From Candidatus Scalindua sp. (GTDB lineage Bacteria; Planctomycetota; Brocadiia; Brocadiales; Scalinduaceae): a DNA stretch of 52,667 nt. This document shows, one piece after another, positions 34,250 to 43,437 of this stretch. A model generated the notes under the pieces. That model saw nothing but the letters and a program-made list of their open reading frames with translations. It had not been told where the DNA came from and made no database searches. Position 1 is the first letter of the stretch, and each line of letters opens with the position of its first letter. The position numbers were made by a program, and so were the translations under genes. Where the stretch lies: positions 1 to 52,667 of the forward strand of contig JAIQZR010000158.1 of assembly GCA_021777035.1 (NCBI GenBank). The letters run 5' to 3'.

Positions 34250-36241
34250 ATGACAAGTATATGCATCTACTATTCCGGGCTTATTATCTTTATTGCCGGG
34301 GCAGTAATCCCATTGGCATGCCCTCAGAAGGTAAAAAGGTTTGCATACATGTTTCCATGCATGGGGACTTGTGCCTTTGCCGCGTTTGGAATGTATTTGC
34401 TGTTTAAACAACCCATAGACATTTCGACTTTCTCAATTACACCGCTTCTTGAATTTGTATTTTGCGGGGATGCTATTTCAGGATTCTTTATTTTACTGAT
34501 ATCCATTCTTACCTTTTCGGTATCGATCTATTCTATGGGATATACAAAGGATATTGCCAATAAAGGCGTTATGGCTGTTCTTTTTAACATCTTCATTCTA
34601 AGTATGTACGCAGTTGTTCTGTCAGGAAATGTCATTACTTTTTTAATTTCCTGGGAGACAATGTCCATTGTCTCCTACTTCCTGGTAACCTTTGACAGAG
34701 AAGAGGAATCGGCAAGTGCGGGTCTTCTCTATGCCATAATGACCCATGCCGGAACGGCATTTATCATGGCGGCATTTCTGATACTATATAAATATACCGG
34801 ACATATGGACTTTGCAGGCATAAAGGAAGCCGCGAAAGATATCCCTGCCGGTATAAAGTCAATCGTGTTTATCTTTGCTGTCATTGGGTTCGGTACCAAG
34901 GCCGGTATTATACCTCTCCACACATGGCTTCCTCAGGCGCATCCAGCCGCCCCATCAAATGTATCTGCCCTGATGTCTGGCGTTATGATCAAGATCGGAA
35001 TTTATGGTATCCTGAGAATTGTGATCAATATGTTGGGAGTGGGCCCTGAGTGGTGGGGTATTGCCATAATCGTGATAGGAGCTGTCTCCTCTGTACTCGG
35101 CATCTTATATGCCTTAACAGAAAATGACATGAAACGCCTCCTTGCCTATTCCAGTGTTGAAAATATTGGAATTATCCTGCTCGGTATCGGGGCTTCTATG
35201 GTACTGACAAGTAGCGGGTTACACACGCTCTCTGCCATTGCCATGACCGCAGGTCTTTATCATACATTGAATCATACGCTGTTTAAGGGGTTACTCTTTC
35301 TGGGTGCCGGTTCAGTAGTACATGCAACACACACAAAGAACATGGAAAAGATGGGAGGATTGATTAAGCTGATGCCGTACACGGCTTTTTTCTTCCTGAT
35401 TGGTTCTATTTCCATTTGTGCCCTCCCGCTTTTCAACGGTTTTGTAAGTGAATGGCTTACGTTTCAAGCGCTGCTCTTTGATTTTAAATCAGCGTCTGCT
35501 GTGGCAAAACTAATCGCTCCATTAAGCGGAGCGGCGCTGGCATTTACCGGGGCGATGGCAGTTGCCTGTTTTGTAAAGGTTTTTGGTATCTCATTTCTCG
35601 GAATGCCAAGGAGCCAACATGCTGAGAGTGCAAAAGAGTCATCAACATCAATGTTAGCCGGAATGGGATTCCTCTCCCTTCTTTGCCTGCTGACAGGCAT
35701 ATTCCCGGGATACACAATAAAGCTTTTCTCTTCTTCTGTTTTCAGCCTTACGGGGGTGGGTTTTTCATCATCAGGAATGGACGTCTTATTCATACGAGAG
35801 ATTTCCTCAGGTATCTCGCCCCTGTCACTGTTTATCGTGATGATTTCCCTGTTTATCGCAACAGTTTTCCTGGTCCGTATCTTCGGAGGAAAGAGAAAGA
35901 TAACATACGGCAACTCCTGGGACAGTGGAATACCGTCGTTAACGTCAAGAATGCAGTACACGGCAACAGCATTTACAAATCCAATCAGAGTGGCATTTAA
36001 GAAGATGTATCTTACTAAGAGACAAACAAAGGTCTCCTATACACTGAAACCTTATTTTGCAAAAGCAATTGAATACCGTGACGAGATTACACCATTTTTC
36101 GAAAGATACATTTACAAACCGGTAGTAGATTTTATTCACAGTCTCGCAGGTAAAGTGAAGCATCTCCAGTCCGGAGACCTCCACCTTTACCTTGGCTACA
36201 TACTTGCGACACTTATACTGCTGCTCATTTTCTGGAGCTAA
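34250..36241 (+). CDS. hyfB: Hyf/Ehr-like complex, HyfB antiporter-like membrane subunit
   Basis: 663 residues, about 15-16 membrane helices. The proton-conducting transporter core (LISWETMSIVSYFLVTFDREEE; AGIIPLHTWLPQAHPAAPSNVSALMSG; FKGLLFLGAGSVVHATHT) is that of the Mrp/NuoL family, subgroup HyfB/HycC. It couples electron transfer in the peripheral arm to ion pumping. It is first of six genes with spacing of a few bases, transcribed with hyfC to hyfI. Confidence 0.9.
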   Translation: MTSICIYYSGLIIFIAGAVIPLACPQKVKRFAYMFPCMGTCAFAAFGMYLLFKQPIDISTFSITPLLEFVFCGDAISGFFILLISILTFSVSIYSMGYTKDIANKGVMAVLFNIFILSMYAVVLSGNVITFLISWETMSIVSYFLVTFDREEESASAGLLYAIMTHAGTAFIMAAFLILYKYTGHMDFAGIKEAAKDIPAGIKSIVFIFAVIGFGTKAGIIPLHTWLPQAHPAAPSNVSALMSGVMIKIGIYGILRIVINMLGVGPEWWGIAIIVIGAVSSVLGILYALTENDMKRLLAYSSVENIGIILLGIGASMVLTSSGLHTLSAIAMTAGLYHTLNHTLFKGLLFLGAGSVVHATHTKNMEKMGGLIKLMPYTAFFFLIGSISICALPLFNGFVSEWLTFQALLFDFKSASAVAKLIAPLSGAALAFTGAMAVACFVKVFGISFLGMPRSQHAESAKESSTSMLAGMGFLSLLCLLTGIFPGYTIKLFSSSVFSLTGVGFSSSGMDVLFIREISSGISPLSLFIVMISLFIATVFLVRIFGGKRKITYGNSWDSGIPSLTSRMQYTATAFTNPIRVAFKKMYLTKRQTKVSYTLKPYFAKAIEYRDEITPFFERYIYKPVVDFIHSLAGKVKHLQSGDLHLYLGYILATLILLLIFWS

Positions 36242-36242
36242 G

Positions 36243-37160
36243 ATGGAAAACATGCAATTTATCATCATAGTAATTTTTTCTCCGTTAATTCAGGGGATTA
36301 TAAAGAAACTTAAGGCGAACTTTCAGGGTAGAGTCGGCTCCGGAATATTCCAACCGTATTATGATCTTATGAGGCTTTTCAAAAAAGAGATGGTTGTATC
36401 CCATGTTACGTCATGGATATTCAGGGTCTCGCCCTATATCGTTTTTGTCTCTACTATAATGGTTGCCATAATGGTACCGGTTATAACCACAAAATCAACT
36501 TACAGTATAACCGGAGACATCATAGTGCTTATTTACATCTTTGCCATGGGTAAATTTTTTATGGCACTGGCAGCACTTGACTCAGGAACCGCATTTGGGG
36601 GTGAAGGAAGCAGCAGGGAAATGATGGTCTCAATACTGGTTGAACCGATGATTATGCTTTGCATATTTACCACGGCAATAGCTGCCGGCTCAACAAATCT
36701 GGCAGTCATCGCGGAACAACATAATACCATTCTGACACCATCACATATGTTAGCCTTCTTCGCGTTTATGATTGCAATCGTAGCAGATACCGGAAGGATT
36801 CCTGTGGATAATCAGGACACACATCTTGAACTTACCATGATCCATGAAGGAATGCTCCTTGAGTATTCCGGCAGATACCTCGCCCTGATGGAATGGGCGC
36901 ACTATATGAAACAGATGCTTCTGTTCACTATCGTGGTTGACATGTTTTTCCCTTTGGGGATTGCGTATGATGGCGGAATACCAGAAATTGCCGTAGCATT
37001 TGGCGCATACTTCCTCAAGATACTTTTTCTGGCAGGCGTGATGTCTATAGTGGAATCAACAAGGGCAAAGTTGAGGTTTTTTGAACTTCCTTCACTCCTT
37101 GGAGGTTCCTTCGCCCTTGCAGTCTTGTCACTCTTAACCCTTATAATGATAGGCAGGTAG
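36243..37160 (+). CDS. hyfC: Hyf/Ehr-like complex, HyfC (NuoH-like) membrane subunit
   Basis: 305 residues from the ATG at 36243, one base after the hyfB stop; the open frame extends further upstream but only inside hyfB. Eight helices; QGRVGSGIFQPYYDLMRLFKKE and DNQDTHLELTMIHEGMLLEY are the NuoH/HycD/HyfC signatures, with the acidic residues of the quinone-like cavity. It anchors the peripheral arm to the membrane arm. Confidence 0.9.
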   Translation: MENMQFIIIVIFSPLIQGIIKKLKANFQGRVGSGIFQPYYDLMRLFKKEMVVSHVTSWIFRVSPYIVFVSTIMVAIMVPVITTKSTYSITGDIIVLIYIFAMGKFFMALAALDSGTAFGGEGSSREMMVSILVEPMIMLCIFTTAIAAGSTNLAVIAEQHNTILTPSHMLAFFAFMIAIVADTGRIPVDNQDTHLELTMIHEGMLLEYSGRYLALMEWAHYMKQMLLFTIVVDMFFPLGIAYDGGIPEIAVAFGAYFLKILFLAGVMSIVESTRAKLRFFELPSLLGGSFALAVLSLLTLIMIGR

Positions 37161-37165
37161 ATATA

Positions 37166-37846
37166 TTGGAAAAGTCTTTTGATTTATCTCTGGTAAATGA
37201 TTTTATTTCTGTCGGGATACTTCTAACGGCTATTGCGCTGAATACCCTTGAACGTCTTGAGTCCTGCGTAAAGGCATATACATATAATTCATGGCTGCTT
37301 TCCCTGTTGATCCTTGTTCCGGCAGTAACGACAGGCAATCCGCATCTCTATGTAGCCGCCTCTCTTACGTTGGCGACAAAGGGGATTATGATACCCTTGT
37401 TCTTAAGGAAAATCGTTTACCAGCAGAAGATGATCCATCAGGTACAACCATACATAGGCAACTTGCTCTCTCTTACGCTATCTGGCATTTTAATTACGAT
37501 TGTATACGCCTCGTTGAGCAAAGGCATCTCTGTAACCGGTTTTTCAAATCACGCCTTGAAGGTCTCTATTGCCGTTATTTTAATCGGATTATTAATTATG
37601 ATAACCAGGAGAAAAGCGATAACTATGGTTGTGGGGCTTTTGTTTATGGAAAATGGATTGTTTCTCACGGGCTTTTCGCTTACCTCCGGAATGCCGGTGA
37701 TTATCGAACTCGGAATCCTGTTTGACGTGCTTATGTGCGTTATAATACTTGGTGTCTTTATCGTACAGATCAGGCACAAATTTTATTCAGTCGATCTTGA
37801 TGCGTCAACGACACTACACGATCAATTAACCACATTAAAGGGATAG
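37166..37846 (+). CDS. hyfE: Hyf/Ehr-like complex, HyfE (NuoK-like) membrane subunit
   Basis: 226 residues starting at TTG, five bases after hyfC, with AGG eight bases before. About seven helices; the end (RRKAITMVVGLLFMENGLFL) shows the NuoK-like ENGLFL motif with its membrane glutamate. HyfE is known as a NuoK-like subunit with extra helices. The rare TTG start may lower its translation. Confidence 0.85.
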   Translation: MEKSFDLSLVNDFISVGILLTAIALNTLERLESCVKAYTYNSWLLSLLILVPAVTTGNPHLYVAASLTLATKGIMIPLFLRKIVYQQKMIHQVQPYIGNLLSLTLSGILITIVYASLSKGISVTGFSNHALKVSIAVILIGLLIMITRRKAITMVVGLLFMENGLFLTGFSLTSGMPVIIELGILFDVLMCVIILGVFIVQIRHKFYSVDLDASTTLHDQLTTLKG

Positions 37847-37853
37847 ATAAAGA

Positions 37854-39335
37854 ATGTCAGGTATATTACTATTACTTCTCATACCAATTATTACGGCAGT
37901 ACTCTGCTATTCCTCACACAACAGAAGAGAGGCTGAATACTTCAACCTGTTCGGCATTGCAGCTACAGCCGTAGTATCGATATTTCTCATATCAGTTTCA
38001 CAGTCATCACCCATATTTTTCTTTCGTGGAATGTTTTTTATTGACGCGCTTTCCGCGTACATACTGTCCATCGTGATACTTGTTTCAGTTGCAGTAGCGA
38101 TATATTCAGTAAGATACATGGGACGCGAATTTCAAGAGGGATTAATAAGTATAAAGGAACTTAAGGATTTCTACGCGTTGCTGCACCTGTTCATTTTTAC
38201 CATGCTGCTCGCGGCAGTTTCTAATAATATCGCTATTTTCTGGGTAGCGATAGAGAGTACAACTATTGTATCCTCTCTGCTTGTGGGTTTCTACAAAGAC
38301 AGGGAGTCAGTAGAGGCGGCCTGGAAATATATTATTCTCTGTACAGTAAGCCTTGTTTTCGGGCTGCTTGGTGTATTTATCATATACTACGCATCCTCAA
38401 CCGTTCTGGTTGGTGGGGGCACGCTCAACTGGACGGAGCTCAGGGAAATAGCACATGACATGAACCCTAAGACGGTAGAACTGGCGTTTTTATTTATTCT
38501 GGTGGGATATGGCGCCAAGGCAGGATTCGCACCCATACATAACTGGCTGCCGGACGCCCACAGCCAGGCGCCAACTCCCGTCAGCGCACTTCTTTCCGGA
38601 GTGCTGATTAAATGCGCATTTCTGGGGATCATACGATTCGTAATCATAGGAAATGAGTGCCTGGGGCTCTCTTATTGCGGTAATCTTCTTATGGTATTTG
38701 GATTAGTGTCAATGGGAGTTGCAAGCGCATTTATACTCGTACAAAACAACTTTAAACGGTTGCTCGCATACAGCAGCATAGAGCACATCGGTATTATAGC
38801 AATCGGTATCGGAATAGGCGGGTTCTGGGGGATTTACGGTTCATTACTGCATATGCTTAATCACGCAATTGTAAAACCTTTGCTATTCTTTACAACAGGC
38901 GAGATAAAATTGAAATACCACACCACCGCGATAGACAAAGTGAAGGGTGCGATGGTAGCGCTACCCATCGCCGGCACAGTGATGTTAATTGGGGCGTTGG
39001 CAATAGCCGGAAGTCCTCCGTTTAATATTTTCTTAAGTGAATATACTATTCTCAAAGCTGCTGTTGATGGAGGAAACTGGGTGACATTCTCTCTCTTTAT
39101 CATCTTTGCTACTATAATCTTTGCCGGTTTACTACGCCATTTCGGAAGTATGGTATTTGGAAAACCCAATATAGACCATGAACAGGATAATGAGAAAGCC
39201 ACAGAAAAGGGAAATAAAATGGGCCTTGGAATCATTGTCGTAATGGCAGTTGCCATTCTTGTACTGGGCCTTTATATCCCGGGATTTCTCGATGAAATGT
39301 TGAAGAGTTCTGTAAAAATTATAGCAGGAGAGTGA
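37854..39335 (+). CDS. hyfF: Hyf/Ehr-like complex, HyfF antiporter-like membrane subunit
   Basis: 493 residues with about 14 helices; second Mrp-type channel subunit (FWVAIESTTIVSSLLVGFYKD; GFAPIHNWLPDAHSQAPTPVS; LLAYSSIEHIGIIAIGIG). The pumping Lys and Glu positions appear kept. The presence of both HyfB and HyfF suggests two ion channels, as in hydrogenase-4. Confidence 0.9.
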   Translation: MSGILLLLLIPIITAVLCYSSHNRREAEYFNLFGIAATAVVSIFLISVSQSSPIFFFRGMFFIDALSAYILSIVILVSVAVAIYSVRYMGREFQEGLISIKELKDFYALLHLFIFTMLLAAVSNNIAIFWVAIESTTIVSSLLVGFYKDRESVEAAWKYIILCTVSLVFGLLGVFIIYYASSTVLVGGGTLNWTELREIAHDMNPKTVELAFLFILVGYGAKAGFAPIHNWLPDAHSQAPTPVSALLSGVLIKCAFLGIIRFVIIGNECLGLSYCGNLLMVFGLVSMGVASAFILVQNNFKRLLAYSSIEHIGIIAIGIGIGGFWGIYGSLLHMLNHAIVKPLLFFTTGEIKLKYHTTAIDKVKGAMVALPIAGTVMLIGALAIAGSPPFNIFLSEYTILKAAVDGGNWVTFSLFIIFATIIFAGLLRHFGSMVFGKPNIDHEQDNEKATEKGNKMGLGIIVVMAVAILVLGLYIPGFLDEMLKSSVKIIAGE

Positions 39336-39342
39336 TATAAAT

Positions 39343-40878
39343 ATGCCTGAAAATGAAGAGTATAAAGAAGTCAGAAAGAGTGAGTTCAGAAGTCACTGCA
39401 TCGCACTCTGTCTCAGCAAAAAAGCTGTTCTTCGCCTGATGTTTGCAACGGATGAACGGGATACGGATAATTGCTTTAAGATATACGCCATATTTTCTGA
39501 GCAAGGCAGGGATATATTCCACATCCCATTCTTCAAACTTCGGGAAGACGATCTGACATTCAGGAGCATAACAGACAGTATCCCCGCCGCCCATTGGTAT
39601 GAACGTGAAATTAAGGATATGTTCGGGCTCGTCCCTGAGCACCATCCTGATCCGCGCAGGCTGGTGTTTCACGACTCCTTCCCAGCAGATTCACATCCAT
39701 TAAGAAAAGACTGGACAATATCCGAAAAGGACTTGAAGGAATGGGGGGAAGGAACGGAGAAGAAAGTGCCTTATAATTTTTTGAAGGTTGAAGGCAAGGG
39801 TGTTTATGAAATTCCGGTTGGACCGGTGCATGCTGGAATAATAGAGCCGGGGCATTTCAGGTTCAGTGCAGTCGGTGAGACGATATTATATCTTGAGCCA
39901 AGAATGTTTTATACCCACAAGGGTATTGAAAAACATTTTGAAGGCATGAGTTTCCATGAAGGGGTGAGACTTTCAGAACGTGTATCAGGGACATCTTCAT
40001 TTTCTCATTCGGTAGCGTACTGTATGGCAGTGGAAAGGATGGCGAGTATTAATGTAACGGAAAAAGCACAGGCGATTAGAACGCTCCTTCTTGAACTGGA
40101 ACGACTTTATAATCATATAGGAGACATAGGTTTCCTGTGCGCTGGAACCGGCTTTACCGTTGGCAATGCGACAGGATCAAAAATCAAAGAGAGGCTTTTG
40201 CTGCTGAATGACAGACTTACAAAAAGCAGATATCTCAGAGGCATAAATACAATTGGCGGTGTGACAAAGGATATCTTCTTACATACAGACGATATATCGC
40301 TAACTATTGATAAAGTAGCAAAGGAATACAAAAGTCTCATGAAGCTTCTGTTAGGTACCGTTTCGCATATTGAAAGACTGGAAAATGCCGGAAGATTGAC
40401 AAAAATAACGGCCATGAAACTTGGTGTCACCGGTATTGCGGCAAAAGCATCAGGAGTTGATGACGATATAAGAAGATCGCATCCTCATCTTATTTATAAT
40501 AAAATATTTGAACCTGCCACATTTACCAGGCAGGAAGGAGACGTCCTTGCAAGGATGATGGTCAGAGCGGAAGAGGCTAAGTGCTCCATGCATATGATAA
40601 AAACTATTGTCGAAGAACAGTATGAGGGACGCTTGCAGGTAAAGGCAGACGACATACCTCCGAACTCTCATGCCATTGGGTATACGGAGACCCCAAGAGG
40701 TTCACTCTTTTATTGGGTTAAGTCGGACGGAAAAGGGCGACCATCACGAGTGAAATTGAGATCACCATCATACTGCAACTGGCCGGCAGTACCTTTTGCT
40801 GCACAAGGGAACATAGTGCCTGATTTCCCACTATGTAATAAAAGCTTCAACCTGTCTTATTCCGGCTGTAATATGTAA
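39343..40878 (+). CDS. hyfG: Hyf/Ehr-like complex, HyfG fused NuoC-NuoD large subunit without Ni ligands
   Basis: 511 residues. Residues 1-125 are a NuoC domain (HWYEREIKDMFGLVPEHHPD). Residues 145-511 are a hydrogenase-large-subunit/NuoD domain. Where hydrogenases have RVCGIC, this one has RVSGTS (S215, S218); where they end in DPCxxC, this one has NLSYSGC at the very end. All four thiolates needed for Ni-Fe are lost from their places, so hydrogen chemistry is not expected; this matches the Ehr (energy-converting hydrogenase-related) complexes. A good AGGAG lies before the ATG. What donates or accepts electrons is open. Confidence 0.9.
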   Translation: MPENEEYKEVRKSEFRSHCIALCLSKKAVLRLMFATDERDTDNCFKIYAIFSEQGRDIFHIPFFKLREDDLTFRSITDSIPAAHWYEREIKDMFGLVPEHHPDPRRLVFHDSFPADSHPLRKDWTISEKDLKEWGEGTEKKVPYNFLKVEGKGVYEIPVGPVHAGIIEPGHFRFSAVGETILYLEPRMFYTHKGIEKHFEGMSFHEGVRLSERVSGTSSFSHSVAYCMAVERMASINVTEKAQAIRTLLLELERLYNHIGDIGFLCAGTGFTVGNATGSKIKERLLLLNDRLTKSRYLRGINTIGGVTKDIFLHTDDISLTIDKVAKEYKSLMKLLLGTVSHIERLENAGRLTKITAMKLGVTGIAAKASGVDDDIRRSHPHLIYNKIFEPATFTRQEGDVLARMMVRAEEAKCSMHMIKTIVEEQYEGRLQVKADDIPPNSHAIGYTETPRGSLFYWVKSDGKGRPSRVKLRSPSYCNWPAVPFAAQGNIVPDFPLCNKSFNLSYSGCNM

Positions 40879-40945
40879 AAATAGAGTGTTGTTCTGGTTT
40901 AAGTAAAATGTAGATGCAGGCTCAAGTAGTATTATTCTCATGATT

Positions 40946-40968
40946 TTCCCAGGGCTTAAGCCTGGGAA
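40946..40968. repeat. TTCCCAGG/CCTGGGAA inverted repeat between hyfG and hyfI
   Basis: Perfect 8-bp arms around GCTTAAG. It resembles common dispersed CCCAGGGCTTAAGCC-type intergenic palindromes; it could weaken expression of hyfI. Confidence 0.55.
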
Positions 40969-41008
40969 TGCTATATGTAAAAATTACAATATTATAAGGA
41001 ACATATAA

Positions 41009-41590
41009 ATGTGGTTAAATCTTTTAAAGAATCTGATAACCAGGAAAGAGGCAGTCCGATTCTATAAGTCTAAGACTCAAATTTTATTGAATTCTCGCTC
41101 TGAACAACAGACAAAACTCGACAAATCACACACACATACTCTCTCTAATAAAGAGAGAGATACTCTGTTTTCGGGAAAAGAGAAGATGAATAGGATTTTT
41201 GGTAAGTCTCTGAAAATAAGACAGGTAGATTCAGGTTCCTGTAATGCCTGCGAATGGGAATGTACGGCACTCACAAATCCGATTTATGATATACAAAGAT
41301 TCGGCATCGACTTTGTCGCCTCCCCCAGGCACGCTGATGTGTTACTGGTAACAGGCCCGGTATCACGGCAGATGGAACTAGCGCTGAAGAAAACATATCT
41401 TGCAATGCCAGATCCCAAAATTGTAATTACGTGTGGAGATTGCTCTAATGATGGTGGAATCTTCAGAGGTAGCTATGCGGTAACGGATGGAGTCGATAAC
41501 GTAATACCGGTTGATTTCCATATTCCAGGATGCCCTCCATCACCGACAACAATAACCAGAAAATTGTTAAAATTAATGGAAAAGATTTAA
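41009..41590 (+). CDS. hyfI: Hyf/Ehr-like complex, HyfI (NuoB-like) iron-sulfur small subunit
   Basis: 193 residues. The cluster ligands of the NuoB/HycG family are seen in SGSCNACEWEC (C78, C81), ITCGDC and GCPPSPTTI, so the proximal 4Fe-4S cluster near the large subunit is kept although the Ni site is lost. A poorly conserved lead of about 60 residues precedes it, more basic than usual; M60 could be an alternative start, but AAGGAAC stands before the ATG chosen here. It sits 130 bp after hyfG. No HyfA/HyfH ferredoxin-like gene is present in the window. Confidence 0.88.
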   Translation: MWLNLLKNLITRKEAVRFYKSKTQILLNSRSEQQTKLDKSHTHTLSNKERDTLFSGKEKMNRIFGKSLKIRQVDSGSCNACEWECTALTNPIYDIQRFGIDFVASPRHADVLLVTGPVSRQMELALKKTYLAMPDPKIVITCGDCSNDGGIFRGSYAVTDGVDNVIPVDFHIPGCPPSPTTITRKLLKLMEKI

Positions 41591-41675
41591 CCTCTAATAC
41601 AAAATGCACTATTTTTTTCAAGTATCTGCTTTGAACAAGGGATCAAACCCGATCATATAAAGGGGAAGCAGTGTT

Positions 41676-42120
41676 ATGATGAAACTCACAAAGAATGAAA
41701 CATTTGTACTCAAGTTTCTGGTTGAAGATCCGTCAACCACAAACCAGGATATATCTGAGAAGCTTGATATTACACCTCAGGGTGCCGGCAAAATAAGAAA
41801 ACAGCTCTTCGAGAAAAAGTATATACAAACTCAGGAGCTGGGCCTGGATTATGAGAAACTAGGTATAAACATTCATGCAATTGCCATGGTAAAGATATTA
41901 CCCAGTGTATTTAAGAAATATCTTAGAGAAATTTGGAGACTACGTAGAGATAAAACACTCCTTTATTATTTCATCATGGAGCATACTTAAATCATCATCA
42001 AAGCTTATGCTTCTAGACGTTTTGGATAGCTGGAAATTTGATAAAACAATAGAAACTACAGGTAAAACACAGAATATGCGCAAAACAGAAAAACCGCAGG
42101 TTATAAAAGAACATGTTTAA
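41676..42120 (+). pseudogene. Winged-helix regulator (copy 2 of 3), disrupted by a 137-bp deletion
   Basis: The first 80 codons match the regulator at 43438 almost exactly; after VFKK the sequence jumps to the stretch that encodes YFRNILEEFGDYVEIKH in the intact copy, but in another frame. Compared with 43438-43974 the loss is 137 bp (43669-43806 region), flanked in the intact copy by GTATTTAAGAA and GTATTTCAGAA, so slippage between these near-direct repeats explains it. The remaining frame (41676-41990) still encodes the DNA-binding domain plus 20 foreign residues. The tail overlaps the radical SAM start by 8 bp. Confidence 0.85.
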
Positions 42121-43270
42121 TGATATATTTTTATTTATTAAAGAATACCATTCCTCCCTGATAAGAGGAGCAATAACATTTACAGATAATGCCTTAGTAT
42201 TTTTCTTTAATAAAAAACTAAAACGTGGACCATTATTTGTAAATTTGAACATTACATATCGATGCAATGCAACGTGTTCATTTTGTAATACCCATGAATT
42301 AAACAAAGCCAACGTGAAGACTATGACCACGGAAGACGTTTTACGAATTGTTCGCGAGATTGGAGAATTCGGGACCTGGCATTTAAGTATTACAGGAGGA
42401 GAGACGCTACTACGAAAAGATTTGGATGTAATAATACTCGAAGCCAAAAAATATAACATGTTCGTTAATATTAATACCAACGGTTTGCTACTCGCTGGTA
42501 AGTCCAAAATGCTTGCAGACACTGGCGTCGATAGCATCACAATTAGCCTGGATTCCGATCAAGCAAAAACTCACGATGAAATCCGAGGCATCCCAGGTTT
42601 GACTCAAGCTATTGTGAACGGTATAGAAACGATCAATAGCTTGAGAAACGGAAAAAAACCAATAATTACACTTCGCGTGGTGGTCTCTAAACAAAACTAT
42701 GAGTCTCTCGATAATATTATCGATGTGTTTAGCCAAAAAGTTGACAAAATTTTTTTCCAGCCTCTTCATGACGGGGTCAACGTTCCTAAATTCGCAAAGA
42801 AAAATGCACATGCAAATTACAGTCTTTTTAAAGTAAGAGATACTAATAAATACATGTTTCAAAATAAGGATCGTAGTCATTTTGCAGAAGTGTTTAATGC
42901 TCTCATTAAAAAACACAAATGGTTAGATACCCTCTATTATAGAGAATCTGAAATATTTATATTTGATAAAGATACCTTATGGAATAAATATAAGTGTTAC
43001 GCAGGCTATTTTTACATGTCCATTGACCCTTCTGGTCGAGTTTCTTCATGTCCATTTCTTGACGGCAGTCTGGGCAATGTGGTAAAACATTCTGTAATGG
43101 ATGTTTGGGGTGGAGAAGAGATGAAAAACTGGAGGAAAGTGATTAAAAACAAAAAAAATGAATGTATGTGTTGGTGTGGAATATCTGAAGTTAATGCTTT
43201 TCTCAAGAATAAATTTGAAAACAGATTTGTCCAATCTCTTATGAATATAATGAAGATTATACGGCATTAG
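42113..43270 (+). CDS. Radical SAM/SPASM-domain protein
   Basis: 385 residues. The radical SAM cluster motif is CNATCSFC (about residue 51), followed by the GGE motif in SITGGETLLRKDL and a normal (beta/alpha)6 core to about 260. A C-terminal SPASM/twitch-type region has Cys near CYAGYFYMSIDP, SSCPF and CMCWC, for auxiliary iron-sulfur clusters. SPASM enzymes modify peptides or act in cofactor and lipid pathways; no precursor peptide is seen immediately beside it. It overlaps the broken regulator and is followed by a perfect hairpin and the intact regulator. Confidence 0.9.
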   Translation: MFNDIFLFIKEYHSSLIRGAITFTDNALVFFFNKKLKRGPLFVNLNITYRCNATCSFCNTHELNKANVKTMTTEDVLRIVREIGEFGTWHLSITGGETLLRKDLDVIILEAKKYNMFVNINTNGLLLAGKSKMLADTGVDSITISLDSDQAKTHDEIRGIPGLTQAIVNGIETINSLRNGKKPIITLRVVVSKQNYESLDNIIDVFSQKVDKIFFQPLHDGVNVPKFAKKNAHANYSLFKVRDTNKYMFQNKDRSHFAEVFNALIKKHKWLDTLYYRESEIFIFDKDTLWNKYKCYAGYFYMSIDPSGRVSSCPFLDGSLGNVVKHSVMDVWGGEEMKNWRKVIKNKKNECMCWCGISEVNAFLKNKFENRFVQSLMNIMKIIRH

Positions 43271-43290
43271 TTTCTGTACGTAAATTTCCA

Positions 43291-43347
43291 GTCATTATAG
43301 TATTGAAAATAAGGTTCGCAAAAACATATTTTCAATACTATAATGAC
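43291..43347. repeat. Perfect 21-bp inverted repeat after the radical SAM gene
   Basis: Arms 43291-43311 and 43327-43347 match over 21 bp without mismatch, with a 15-base loop. There is no T run after it on either strand. It may still end the radical SAM transcript or be the operator of the regulator 90 bp downstream. Confidence 0.85.
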
Positions 43348-43437
43348 CCGATTCAATTATTATAGTTACAAAAAAATATATATTAATAAATCCTTTAGTA
43401 GTTATAAAGCCAGATCATATAAAGGAAAATCAGCGCC

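Noticed and set aside
39343-40878. Annotation as a true [NiFe] hydrogenase large subunit
   Set aside because: All four Ni-binding cysteines are absent from their positions, so hydrogenase activity should not be claimed.
43291-43347. Transposon end or attachment site
   Set aside because: The inverted repeat is close and hairpin-like, with no transposase, integrase or target duplication nearby.
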